This document shows, one piece after another, positions 33,278 to 45,236 of a stretch of 64,000 nucleotides of DNA. The notes beneath the pieces were generated by a model. It saw only the letters and a list, made by a program, of their open reading frames with translations, was not told where the DNA came from and searched no databases. Each line of letters opens with the position of its first letter. Positions within the stretch are counted from its first letter, which is position 1. A program made the translations under genes and the position numbers. Source of the DNA: Rhipidocladum racemiflorum (lineage: Eukaryota > Streptophyta > Magnoliopsida > Poales > Poaceae); NCBI GenBank assembly GCA_036346355.1, contig CM070580.1, positions 27,695,374 to 27,759,373 on the forward strand, given 5' to 3'.

Positions 33278-33842
33278 CGACGAGTACCATTCATGGGTAC
33301 CCTGCGCCCAAAAGGACGACGGCCGACCAGGCCGCCGAGGCCCAAGTCACGATCACGGCAAGATCCGAAATCACGACCAGGTCTCCGATATCCCAGAGAA
33401 GCGGCGGCATTTATTGCGTATCGAGCGCATTAAATGCCACCATAATAACGATGACGTGGCGGCACAAGTTCCGACCCTCGCATTTATCGCGAACGACGCA
33501 AAGAACTACGGCGACCAGCGAGGCGAGGGAGTCGGCGGCCAGTCCCATCAACCCGCCACTTTCGGACGACCGAGAGCACAGTCTTTTCCTCTTTTTTTTA
33601 ACCAACAGTGTAACCTTCCTCCTCTCCTATATAAAGGGGAGAGGGGCGAGCATGTAAAGGGACGAACCAGCAAGACGAGAAAAGAAGATCAATACAATCC
33701 AACTCACACGAACTGGAGTAGGGACGTTCTGCCCGAACCAGTATACATCTTGTGCTCACCCGAGTCAAGCCGTTCGAGGAGAGGGAGCGTGCACCCCCGT
33801 CGACCTATACAAATTCACTAGCCGGTGCCCGAAACACCGACA
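33278..33842 (+). repeat. 3' LTR of the Tat-lineage element
   Basis: It matches 20456-21038, begins CGACGAGTACC (first base T changed to C) and ends AACACCGACA, followed by the target duplication ATCAG (33843-33847). It is 18 bases shorter than the 5' LTR, chiefly through one-base losses in short G/C runs of its first half. The TATA box is at 33628-33635. Confidence 0.93.
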
Positions 33843-33847
33843 ATCAG

Positions 33848-33976
33848 TATCTCTCAATCTCTCTTGCTCATTCTCTCTCTCCCCCTCACCTAATCAACCG
33901 ATCTCTCTCAACCTCTTAGTCTCTCTCAATCCCTCAGTCTCTCACCCGATCTCTCTCAATCTCTCAGTATCTCTTG

Positions 33977-34009
<33 letters not shown>

Positions 34010-34130
34010 GCCTGATCAGTCTGTCTCTCTCATGCCCAATCAATCTCTCTCTCTCTCTCAATCTCTTAGCCTCTCACTCGATCAGTATCTCTCTCTCAAT
34101 CTCTCTCTTCCTCTCTCTCAAACAGTCAAT
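33848..34130. repeat. (CT)n microsatellite, right of the gypsy insertion
   Basis: CTCTCT runs with CAATCTCTC and TCAGTCTCTC interruptions continue the tract at 20251-20455. Confidence 0.85.
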
Positions 34131-35318
34131 GGCTTCTCCTCTAGTCCATTGTTTGGAAATCCTTCCATTCTCGTGGTCTTCTTCACGGTGTCACAGTCTA
34201 GCTTTAGTTTCTTCTCACCACTAGCTTTCTCGCCCTCGTGATAAGCATATTCTTCCATGTCAACCCAAAAGCTTAGGATATATTCTTCCATCTACGAATA
34301 AATACGAGTGTACAAGTATACAACTATATTATATACTAAAGTGCACTATTGTTAATTTTTTTCTTCATATTATTAAATTGAGTACCGGAGGAGTACCACT
34401 TGAATATTGTTAAGTTCTCTGTATTATATATTAAAGTGCAATATAATTAAAGAGAAAACAAGAATTTTCATTGAAATCTAAAATAGAATTAAATTCACTT
34501 TTGAGATCTCATTCAAATCCAGTTGGCTGTCATTTGTACCTCTTTGGTTCACAGGCGTCGCCTCCCTCCCTCCCCACTGCGCGCCGACCAGCTCGGGAAA
34601 ATCAGGTGTCACCTCCCTCCCTCCCCACCGCGCACCGCCGGTTGTCCCCTCACATCCTTCCTCCATCGTGGCCACCCCTCGATCGCCCCTTCGGCCTCCA
34701 TGCCGCTTTCCTCCTCCACAGCAGGCACGATGCACAAGGAGGCGGCAATGCGGGGCCTCGGCCTCCCCTCCCCGTTGCTTCCCTTCTCCACTGCAGGCAC
34801 GGCATGCGAGGCGCCTCAGCGAGGTTGCGGGCAGGCGTGGCAATGGCGGGCCACATCTCAACAGGCACGGCAGCAGGCTCGACGATATGGCATGGTGCCA
34901 CGTTGTCTCGGCTGCGCGGCGCCCCGATGACACGGCGCACGAGAGGCGAGCTGGCACGACGTAGGAGATGAGGCGGCGGGAGCGGAGGCGAGGCGACATA
35001 GCAGCAGTGGGAGCCACGACTACGGCACAAGCGCACGGCAACCGGCACAACAATGACAGCGATAGGCATGGGCGCACGGCGCAGGTACCCCTCCAGTCCT
35101 CCACCTCGCGCTCTCCCCCACCTCCCTGCCGTGGGTCGCCGTGCCCCTACCGTGGGCCCATGGCAGAGCCGCCATGCCCTCCTGCCCTTCGTGCCGCCGC
35201 CGTGCCAGGCCGGCAAGGGCACGGCTCAAACGGTTGTGCCGTCAACGATGCCCGGTTCCTCGGCCCGAGGAATAGTGACGGGCCGACCCGGCACGACCCA
35301 CTTCATGTCGGGCCGTAG
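34131..35318. other. right part of the split hAT-like element, no gene
   Basis: An AT-rich stretch (34240-34520) is followed by strongly GC-rich DNA (34550-35310) that opens long frames on both strands through composition alone. The frames lack any recognisable family motif and overlap one another. Terminal words such as GGGCCGACCCGGCACG link this end to the hAT-like family. Confidence 0.5.
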
Positions 35319-35386
35319 TTTGCCAGCTTGTAGGACTTAGCTAGCAACCTAGCGTGGATCAGTAAAAAATGAGATGCAAAAGATAT

Positions 35387-35646
35387 TACTCCTCCAGTCA
35401 CAATAATTATCTTTTTATTATATAAGTACGGTTAAATTTCAAAACTTTAACTATTAATATATTTTTAAATATTTAAATTATATACATAAAAATCGTATGC
35501 ATAGATTTGTCTCAAAAAGTACTTTCATAATATTATAATATCATTTGGTTTTATAAATATAACATGATAGAAATTAGGGATCAAACCTATATTTTGAAGA
35601 CTGTGTCGATATTCAAAACGATAAGCATTCATGATAGGAGGGAGTA
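35387..35646. mobile_element. Stowaway-type MITE (diverged)
   Basis: Ends TACTCCTCC and GGAGGGAGTA with TA at both borders, 260 bp, AT-rich interior without coding capacity. Inner inverted repeat matching is weak. Confidence 0.7.
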
Positions 35647-36625
35647 CCTCTGATAGTGTAATTATAAGGCATTGCTTATCTAGCCCTCACCGCCTCATTT
35701 TTTGCAAATCTAGCATCCATGTATGAATTTGTAAATTTGGCCCACTCCCTCACCGCCTCTGTCGTGCCCAGATAGCGTAGAAGCCAGTGGAACTGGGCCG
35801 ATCGTCCGCGAGCTTCCACGCTACCCGACCGCGACAACAATGGCTTCTATGCTTCCCCCCCCCCCCCCCGCCCTGTCGCACTCGGTCACCGTGTTATAGG
35901 ATCTGCGCCTTCCGCCGTTTCGCGCTCCCCGAGCATGGTAGAGAATACGTGTCGCCTATCGCATCTTTTGTGGTGAGGGAGTGGATCAAATTGTGCAAAT
36001 TCTATGTTTGAAAAAAAAATGGCAATGGCTAGATAAGCAATGGTTTCGTGTAATTACAAGTTGCAACTGCAGTGCATCTGCGTTTATGCGGGCGCGCACA
36101 CGTAGGCGCCGGAAAACTGAGGCGAGGATTGGTGCATGCTCCATGTTTGCTCAGGATAGCGGAAAGTTCCCACCGAAAACGACAAGCTATAAAACATCCA
36201 TCCATGACGCACTGAGATAGTAGTAAACAACATCGGTGAGACCAGATGACTCTGCATTTTGTGAAGTATATAAATTTGATAATGCTCTATTTCCCACGTG
36301 ATGTTCTTATGCTAACGGTGAAAATTTGTGCGATTAATAACAAGATAATTGGTGCCAGCCTGCCAGGACGGGGGCCCATGATATCGTAATGAACTCACCC
36401 GCACCATCACATGAACTGGCTGTCATTTGTCGTTTCCGCGGTCTCCCTCCGCATAATTTCCGCACGATCGAACCCCTCCAGAACAGCTGCCTTGTCCGTA
36501 TGGAGTCATTTGCCGGGAAATTTTGGAATGCTATACAATTTATTATCCGTATTTACAAATCTAAACAACATATTTGCGTATTAACATGCTTTCTATTAAT
36601 TCTATTACAGTCACTCGGTAAAACG
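35647..36625. other. no gene recognised; intergenic DNA
   Basis: A run of 15 or more C lies near 35857. No gene, RNA or complete element is recognisable. Confidence 0.5.
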
Positions 36626-36872
36626 TACTCCCTCCGTTGGAATTTAGAGAGCGTATTAGGTTTCGTTAGAGAGAACTTTGTGAAAGCCAATTCTTTCTGA
36701 TAGCATATAATTTTTATGACACAAAATTGATATTAGCATATTTGTATTCAAAAGTACTTATATATAATTATGATTTTGTATTGCATAAATGATATATTAA
36801 TGAAGTAATCGTTGGTCAAAGTCTTGTCCTAACAAAACCTAATACGCCCTCTAAATTCCAACGGAGGGAGTA
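36626..36872. mobile_element. Stowaway MITE with near-perfect inverted ends
   Basis: TACTCCCTCCGTTGGAATTT at the left is matched exactly in inverted form at the right, and the match continues through TAGAG(A)GCGTATTAGGTTT. The 247-bp element is bordered by TA, the Stowaway (Tc1/mariner) target. Confidence 0.92.
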
Positions 36873-39229
36873 CATTATATGTTCTACTTAGAAAACGTAG
36901 GTCATAAAAAGCTGGCCCGTCACGTTACCAGCCAAAAGCATCCCGGACCTTCAGTGCTAGTAGTAATCATAGCGTGTGTGTGTGTACAAGGCTGCACGTT
37001 GGATTGTGGGCCTTGTGGCCTTGGCCATCCACGTCAGAGCCGAGGAAGTCTGATCTTTTCTAGCTTCCTCACTTTTTTTTTTTTAAATCTGGTTCTCACA
37101 CAAACACAATTGTAAAAAGATAATCGTCAGCAGATGATATGTGTCATCTACCACGTCTGTGTACCGTGATAGGGATACGAAACCAGCCAGGTGTCAAGCA
37201 CCACGACTGCGATAGCGGCTTGGCAGCAGGTGCCACAGCAAGGAAGCTCGACAAGGTGGGTGCCGTAGCAAGGCGGCTCGGCAAGGCGATAGCGTAGGTA
37301 GGGAGTTCTTCGCTCTTCTAGCTCCTCTCACCTGGTCGTATATCAGTGACACAATCAGAGATTTGGAAATATTCTAATGGCATATAAGCAATTAACCCTA
37401 TACATTTATTTAACATAGGGGTTCAAAAGAAAAAAAGATGGAAATGAAAATGCCAATGTGGGCCCCTTAAAACTATCTTGTAGCATAGAAGGTAGTGGTA
37501 TGAATTACTCATGGTGAGCACTCTCTAAATCACATGGTGAAACGAGGGTTGAAAAGTCTTGTATATACCTTACGCACGAGTGAATGAGGCTATCAAGTGG
37601 ATTCACATTGTTATACTTGTTACAAAAAATGATCAATTCTAAAATCTATAGTTTTGATATAAGTTTTTATAAAATCTATAGCTTTGTAAAGTAGAAGTTA
37701 AAATTTGTGGTTTTATGATAATCTATACAAAAAAAACCTATAGTTTTATAAACTTTACTTAAAACATAGTTCTCATAGGAATCTTATCAAAGTTTCGTGT
37801 TTTCGGAAAAACCTAGCCAATCGAGCTGGTTTCAGCTTCTTCTGTCGAGATGTACTCCTAGCGTATTTAAGGGAGTTTATCACCAGGTACCCTGCGACCA
37901 AGGGTTTCATGGCCATTGGCCATAGCCAAAGAGATAAGGCTGCATGATTGCTTCTCACCAGCCAAATCATACATAGACAAACAAGCTGCTGCTGCTGCTG
38001 CTGTCGCCGTTCGGACTTCGGAAGTTCGGATACAGTTGTCAAATCAAGCGAAGCAGAGACAGGTGGCAAAGATTGGCAAGGCGAGTACGTGTCCTCTGGA
38101 GTTTAAGGGTGTGTTTGGTCGGTAAGACAAAATTGAATGGAATGTAATGATTTTGTACCATTTGATTTACTGTTTTGGGTGAATGTTTTTTAAATCTGTA
38201 TCCTATCATCTAGGATAGAATGGTTTCATTTAAACAACTAAACACATGAATAATATTTTTTTAACCATCTCATATATATATATATACACACACTGCTTAG
38301 TTCAAACAACTAAATACATCCTAACTAAGCGGGGTCCAGTTCAAGCGATAAGCGTTCCTATCCAGCCCCGTACTATTTCTGTCATTAAGCCCTATTTGGG
38401 GTTTTGGACATAGTTGTATCACTGGTATGGAGTACGCAGGACCTATGTTGGAATTTACCCGACTGATGGTTGTCTTGTATGGATTGCTTTGCTAGCTATA
38501 CAGTCCAATTTTACTTAACCGGCGATAATCCAAGGTGGACGTGTTGAATTTTACTTAACCTTAGAACATATTTGTTATTGTAAATTTTATTAGGTAAATA
38601 TATATGGTGACAATACTCCTTTTTTTTTTTGCAATTTTTGTGAAAATGGGGTATACGTTTCATAAAATTCTCAAAAAAAGAAAAGAAGAAAACATAGATA
38701 AGGAGTGCATATTCTATGGCCATTCAAAATTTCAACAAAAAACCTAATATCAGTGAGAGATAAAAAGACAAATTACTTAGGGAATAGTTACTGCGGTGTG
38801 GGAAATTCAGCTACTTTTAGTTGTTCAAATTGGGGGTTTCTTATGTCCCACCTCAAAACATCTCTGTTACTTTAATTTTTTTTATATGTGATAGTGGTAC
38901 CTGCAGACTTTTTATTAAACAAATGGTCAAGTCATAACTATATTGACATTATGCTTGTCTGTAGCACAGTGTGTGTTGGATTTAGCTTGAATCATGATTA
39001 GATGCACGCAGACACGAAAAAGAACATTAGAGTTTTAGGACAATTTTTTCCTGTGTTATTCATCTCAACATTAAAGCTTGTATTTATACTATATACATAG
39101 ACCTATCAATGAAATAATTTAAGTTGATTTGATCATGATTATGATCTCTACTTGCTCTATAACATAGCAAGCCCACAATAGAAAGGCTTCCTTGCATTGG
39201 CTCGTACTAAATTTAACTAGTCAGGATTA
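36873..39229. other. no gene recognised; intergenic DNA
   Basis: A (CTG)n run of about six units lies near 37985. A weak MITE candidate with GTGTTTGGT/ACTAAACAC ends spans about 38107-38250. T- and A-rich runs occur near 38620. Confidence 0.45.
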
Positions 39230-39480
39230 CAACAAATTATGGTCTAATATACATCGGCACCAAATGGACAGGTTAATAGATTCATTGCAACAAATTATGG
39301 TCTAATATTCATCGGCAAAAATTGGCTGTGTGCATCTCAGTATGCAGAGGCCGGAAGTCTAATATATCCTTAAACTATTAAGTTTTTCTTGGCATCTTTC
39401 TAGCTGAAACTCTGAACTATGTAATAATAATTGGCTGTGTGCATCTCAGTATGCAAAGGCCGAAAGTCTAATATATTCTT
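39230..39480. repeat. two interleaved local duplications
   Basis: CAACAAATTATGGTCTAATA, continuing to CATCGGCA, occurs at 39230-39260 and 39289-39318. AATTGGCTGTGTGCATCTCA, continuing to GTCTAATATAT, occurs at 39320-39372 and 39429-39475. Only a few bases differ, so the duplications are fairly recent. Confidence 0.85.
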
Positions 39481-40120
39481 CCATTATCTAAAAAAATATT
39501 CATCGGCAAAAATAATTGAACATTGACTCAAGAAAAATATTTTACTGCATTGAATTGATGACAAAAAAAAATGCTCCGACTAAATAAGAAAGATCTGCAC
39601 GTCTACTAAAACGTTTTGCTGTCACCGGTGGCCAGTTCATTTTTCAAGTTGACTCTTATTTCTTTAGATAGAATTGCCATAGTTGACTACAGATATTTAT
39701 ATCCAAAGGTCAACTAGCACAGTCGTACTACTCGATGCATTATAGAACTCCTTATCAAAACTTGCCAACATGCTGGTTTTTCCTAGTCAAGATCACAGTT
39801 TCATATGCATTTCTCCAAAGTAGTAGCACTAGAACATCAACCTGTGCTGAATTTGAAGATAATTAATCCCAACCGTAGCATTTTTTCCCTAGCGATTACC
39901 ACCAGCAGTCCAGGACGGCACCACCATCTGTAATTTACCATGTACTCCAGCAATTAGCCAATTACCATTTGTTTACCGATAGCAAATACTCCCTTCCTTC
40001 CTAAATACATATCATTTAACTTCAAATTTTGATGTAAGTACATGTCATTATATAATTTTGAGGTGATTTTTATAATTTATTTTCCTTTTATACCCCTCTT
40101 TTTTCAATACTATAGATATG

Positions 40121-40604
40121 GTCATCAGTACCAGTTCACAACAGCCATCAGTACTGGTTTTTGAACCGGTATAGGCCATCCGGGACCGATGCCCATTGGG
40201 CATTAGTACCGGTTAGAAATGTTTCAAAATATATTGAGGATGTATGGGAGAAGCGGGACTCGAACCCGCAATTTTGTGACTCCGGCCGCACCCTTCTAAC
40301 CAACCCACCCATCATCGCGTACTGATATACATAGAATATGCATTCCTTTTGAACTTTCCGAAACGAGGCATCAGTACCGGTTCGTAACACGAATCGGTAC
40401 TGATGCACTCTCATTAGTATCGGTTCGTGGCACGAACCGGTACTAATATACCCCATGCCTTCGGTACCGGTTCGTGGATCAACCGGTACTGAAAGTCCAC
40501 TACGGCCCTGTAACCAATGAACCGGTACTGATATCACTATCAATACGAGTTCAAATCCAACCGGTAGTGATGTGCCGGTAGTAAAGTCTAGTTTTCTACT
40601 AGTG
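40121..40604 (-). mobile_element. CACTA (En/Spm) element end, truncated
   Basis: The right border, read on the minus strand, is CACTAGTAGAAAACTAGAC, a classic grass CACTA terminus. Next to it is an array of subterminal ACCGGTTCGTG/CGAACCGGTACT repeats in both orientations extending to about 40121. No matching terminus exists at the left, and no transposase is present, so this is a deletion derivative or broken end. Confidence 0.85.
40245..40310 (-). other. tRNA-like sequence within the CACTA end
   Basis: The minus strand has a perfect B box (GGTTCGAGTCC, 40256-40266) in a 5-bp T stem (GCGGG/CCCGC), an A-box-like GGGTTGGTTAGAAGG, and an acceptor-like pairing of GGGTGGG with TTCTCCC at four or more positions. 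No convincing anticodon arm forms, so it is unlikely to be a working tRNA gene. Confidence 0.55.
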
Positions 40605-43100
40605 TTTTTTAGCTTTTTTTAATGTTATTTACTACTATAGAATAGAGTAAGACACACTATCCAAAATATAATAAAGAGAGGTAATGTAATCTTATGTAAA
40701 TTAATCTATCCGTCCAAGTTTATAAGACGTATTTTTGAAATATTTCCATGCAAATTAGTGTGATGTTCCTTATATACCCTTAATAAATATCCAGATTTAT
40801 TCTATATTCTCTACATGCCTATATTGAATATAACGCTTAATGATAATAATTAGGGGTAATATAGTTATTTTTAATATCATTTTAATCTATATGTTTAGAA
40901 GAAATACATACTATATACTTAGACGAAGGGATTATGTTTTAATAGAAGTACAAGAAAGTAGAGCTATAACTATGATAAGTTGCTTCTTACCACGGATCAA
41001 ACATGAGTAGCCTTTTTACCACGGACTAAACTGGCTGGCATTAGTTAGTGGTTGGGATCAGTTGGTTGAGATATAATCGAAATTTTGTCTAAATCATTGA
41101 GACATGATTAAACTCTATTTTTTTATAAGCGAATTTGAATCTCTCTCAAAGGTTTTTATAACAATTATACGACACTATATTGTATAAAATAATCAATCTA
41201 ATAAAAAGAAGACAGTTTTGTTTTATATTCTATATTTTTTATGATTATCCTGACTATTCGATGATATATTGATCTACCATCGTCATCATCGTTTTACGAA
41301 AGTGCTACCGACGCACGTGTTAAGCGACAGGAATCACGATGAGTACGTGTTAATTTTGTATGGTTTAAAATTAATTCAGAAAAATATGTGAGCCTCATCT
41401 CATTTGAAATGATCCCGATTTTTGTATCACTAATCTTAGGTCCAAGATTTTGCGTGTGGTGCGTAGTTGTATCTCCGAGAAACACTTCATCTCTACGACT
41501 TGAATTAAGAAATTGAGTTTCGTAGGCATATGAAAACTGAGGAAAAGAACACGTACATGAGCTGCTTGTACATGATAAAATCGGATGTGTACAATTCGCT
41601 TGAGGTATAATACAACTAAAACCCAATATAGTGCCCAACATTAACTTGGCGTCTACTCTCTGACGGAGTAACTTTATATACAGGCATTTTCTATTTACGT
41701 TATGTAACACTTTGACTCAAAATGTGTTCAACGTAAAAAAAAAGTTTAACCTGAATATACTATATTTGAAGTTAACAGATATTATATATTACTATAACTC
41801 ATTTTATATAAATAAATAATATAAAACTAATTTCACTGTCACAACTCTTTGTACTATACAGACGATGTTACGAATGGAACAGCGCTAGGCCACTGGAATC
41901 GAAAATGGAGTATTGGCATCAAATCAAGGGAGTATGGCAGAATGGCAAAATATAACAAATACCTAGCCATACTACATGACTAGATCAATAAGCGCGGCTC
42001 ACGTTGCGTGCGACCGAAAAATGGTTGTGTTTTTTTTCAGAGAAAAAATAGACATAGATGTATTTTCAAAAATTTTGGAGGCTCGAGAAATATTCGAGAT
42101 CGCGCTGAAAAAAAGTACACATATTTCTTCAAGCGAAAATATTTTTTCCGTTGAAAATGGAGAAAGAACCTGGATGTAAAAACCGAGGACTTATTTGTTA
42201 TATTTTTGGACCTCACCGCTATCCCGAAAAGTAGAAAAGGGCTCGTTCGCGATTTGTATTTAACGGGAGGCTTTTTTCGTAAAGTAACGAGCCCCGGACC
42301 CAAACGGGATTCAAAAAACGTTTTTCTTGCCCTCACAAAAAATCACGAAGGACATTTTCGTAATTTTGCAGGGACATATCCGTAATTTAAAGGAACGGAG
42401 GGACTCTTCGCAAAAATGGTGGGAGGACAGGTGGATGCTCCCATTGAGCTTGGAAGCTCCCGGGTGTAAGAGAGGGATAATGAGCAAAGTATCTAACCAA
42501 GAATAAGCAAATACTATTGTACTACGCATCCGAGACATTTCATCTGCTAAACATGGACAGGTTCGTACAGTCTCTAAGAGGCTGCAATTAAATAGTTGCA
42601 TATCGTTGCATCGATAAGCTACGGAATATATTGATTTAGCATACCGTAGCAGGTACTATAGCAACACTATAATACGTGGATTTAGAAGATCTGAACGGTT
42701 TGTTTCTTTATCAGACTGTTTAAACTCGTAAAACTGCTTAAGTTACCATCCTTACATGGACTGCACTAAAATCCTGTCCGCTGAACATATATGTACAGGA
42801 CAAGATCCTCTTGGGTCTAATTTTTAAATGACCAACTCCGTCCTACACAATTTATAATACGAAAGCAAAAAAAAAAAAATTGATTCCATCATATTTTGTG
42901 TTGGTCCGGCCAGCGGCATCTGAAGCAGTAGAGTAGAAGAAAGTCACACAACACAACAGTGAACAGTCGCTGACTATGATGATTTCGCATTATTTCAGTG
43001 AGTGAGTTTGTCCTGCCAATCATGGGCCATTCAGATCGACATGCAGTTGCTACAGAGAACCCTGTAAAAATTGGAATACCTTTGCCTGGTGGTAATCAGG
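40605..43100. other. no gene recognised; AT-rich intergenic DNA
   Basis: A diverged Stowaway-like stretch lies at about 40706-40933 (CTATCCGTCCAAGTTTATAAG and inverted ACTTAGACGAAGGGAT). Sequence at 42030-42430 has lengthy frames on both strands but no recognisable family. Confidence 0.45.
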
Positions 43101-43397
43101 TACTCCCTCCTTTCATTTTTATAAGACTTATTTTCTATATGATCTTACAAATATAAAATAAATATAGAGCTTGTATGTAGATTTAATGAGATCTTTCCTT
43201 TTATATTCCTATCTATTCTCTCTCAACCATATACATTTATTCATTACCATCCACATAAAGTACTATATCTTTTATCTTCCAAAACAATTAAGTATGGGCA
43301 TCTAAATCATTTTCTGTTATATCTTTCTCAATTTCAACGCAACCTTAATTCTTGTGTAAAGTCAAAATACGCCTCATAAAAATAAACGGATGGGGTA
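43101..43397. mobile_element. Stowaway MITE
   Basis: Left end TACTCCCTCCTTTCATTTTT and right end inverted TACCCCATCCGTTTATTTTT, with continued pairing into TATAAGAC/TATGAGGC. It is 297 bp with an AT-rich interior. Confidence 0.85.
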
Positions 43398-44810
43398 ATC
43401 TCTTGGATTCCAATGGATTTCCATGAAAGATTTTACTACACTACTGCAAGTAGAGGTGAGCATCGGGGCAGGTTTTTTTGGTTGGCCCGAGGCACGATGG
43501 GCACGACCCAGTCCAAAGCCCGGCCTGGCACAAAGTGGGCTATGCTGGGTCAAGCCTGAGAACCGGAAAAGATGAGCAGCACACCGCGGGGCCGCGGCAG
43601 GGAGGTGGGAGAGAGGAGGCGTGGGGGGGCTACCTTCGGTGTCGCCGTTGCTGTGCCCCCCATGGACATGTCGAGCTCACGCCGCCTTGCCTCCCGCCAT
43701 GGTAGAGCTGAGCACGCACCGCCTCCCGCTGTGTCGCCTCGCCTCCTTGCGTTGTCGCCGTGGCCGCTGTGCCTGTCTTGCCTCCATGTGCCGTCGTCAT
43801 AGCTGCCTTGTCCATGCGGCCCACGCATGCTAGCGCCTTGCCTCCATGCGCCGTCGCCTTGGCCACGCAGCTCGCCTCCTGCTGTGGCCACACCTTGCCC
43901 CTCCGCTTGAGCTCACCCGCTAGCCATGTGCCCAAGGGGGATGTTGAGGGACTGAGGGGGCGGAGCCGCTTAGGTGGGCTGGGGTGGGGAGTGAGGGGGG
44001 AGGGGATCATCCAAAAAAAGAGGGATGGGGGCAAGGGTGTAGGGTTGAGGATGCGCCTAGAAGGGAGTGAATATGCGATTTTAAAAATTAACATCTCTAC
44101 GACTAATCGAGATACTCCTAATTAACCCTATGTTAAAACCTAAATAGATTGCAGAAGTGTAAACTACGGTTCTGACCATTAAAGCATAAATGAACTAGGT
44201 TCACTAGTGCACTAACTAAATTACGTCTCTACACAATAAATTTCAATTCTACACAAGTGAAAATGATAATTTGAATTGCAATAAATAAAGTGCTAGGAGA
44301 CACACCGACTTTTACCGTGGTGTTCGGAGACTTGTCGGTCTCCCCTAGTCCACGTTGAGGTAGTCCAATCAAACCGTTGGACCAGTTCCACTCCAGAGCG
44401 TTCTCCTCAAATCCACTTGGTAGTTTTTCACTCTTTCGAGTAAGCTCAACTAGAACCTTCACAAATTTCGTCGGGGCATCTCACACACCTTGAAAGCTCC
44501 CGACACGATGCTCCTACGCCGTCTAGGTGACGACAACCGTCATGAGTAACAAGTTGAGCATTCCGCTCAAGTTTCACCTAGCGCAGCACATGTGCTTCCG
44601 GTGATCACCTACGTGCAACACATGTACTAGGCTCCCAATCACTCTCTAGATGCAAACACATGTAATCTAGGATCACTCTTAGCTCAAGAATCAAATTGAG
44701 GGGTTGCAACATATGCAAACCACCCCCACAAAACTCACACAAGAGCCAAGACCTCAACAATAGCAACAGCAACAACCAGCAAATGCCCCCCAAGGGGTCC
44801 TTTTATAGCC

Positions 44811-44817
44811 CACACAC
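44811..44817 (-). promoter_or_regulatory. LTR TATA box
   Basis: The minus strand reads GTGGGCTATAAAAGGACCCC. It gives the orientation of the LTR. Confidence 0.6.
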
Positions 44818-44859
44818 TAAATCTAGCCGTTGGGGGCAAACTTGCCACTTCCCAGCCGA

Positions 44860-45236
44860 ATTTGGCATTACCGGCCCCATAGCCCCGGTAGTGCCGGCCT
44901 ACACCTCCAACGGTAAGCAACGGCTAGTTTCTCTGCACTACCACAGGCATATGCCCGATAATGCTGCTCGAGCAGCAGTACCGGCCCCTCTGGGCGGTAC
45001 TGCCGGCCTCAGGGCAACCCAGAAAAACACTCATTCTGAAAAATAACTACCGGAGCTATACTCCCGGTACTGCCCCACCTGGGCGTAGTGCCGGCCTCGA
45101 TTAGGGCACAAAAACAGCCCTTTCTGGAAAATAACTACCAAAGTATTAGGGCCGGTAGTACCGCTCCCATAAGCGGTACTGTCAGCCTCTACAGTACTAC
45201 CGCCCTTATACCTTCGGTAGTGCCGGCCTTAGGAGA
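44860..45236. repeat. GGTAGTGCCGGCC-type repeat array in the U3
   Basis: About nine variants of GGTA(G/C)T(G/A)CCGGCC occur in both orientations just upstream of the minus-strand TATA box, for example CCCGGTAGTGCCGGCCT, GGCGGTACTGCCGGCCTC and TTCGGTAGTGCCGGCCTT. Placement parallels the CCGGA palindrome array of the solo LTR at 22139. Confidence 0.8.

Larger units (their letters stand above)
20080..35318. mobile_element. hAT-like non-autonomous element, copy 2, split by a gypsy element
   Basis: The left end TAGAGGTGGGCGTC at 20080 matches copies 1 and 3, followed by the same GTGCCGGGCC/GCCCGTCGTGCCTGCC subterminal words as copy 1 (6170-6205). A CT microsatellite follows and is interrupted exactly at ATCAG by the gypsy element 20456-33842. 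Beyond it the CT tract resumes and leads into GC-rich DNA and GGGCCGACCCGGCACGACCC near 35280. The right terminus is degenerate or truncated: no GCCCACCTCTA is present, so 35318 is an estimate. Confidence 0.62.

Noticed and set aside
34471..35340. Frames up to 208 codons in the right part of the hAT-like element
   Set aside because: Composition artefact of CG-rich DNA. No motif, and both strands are equally open.
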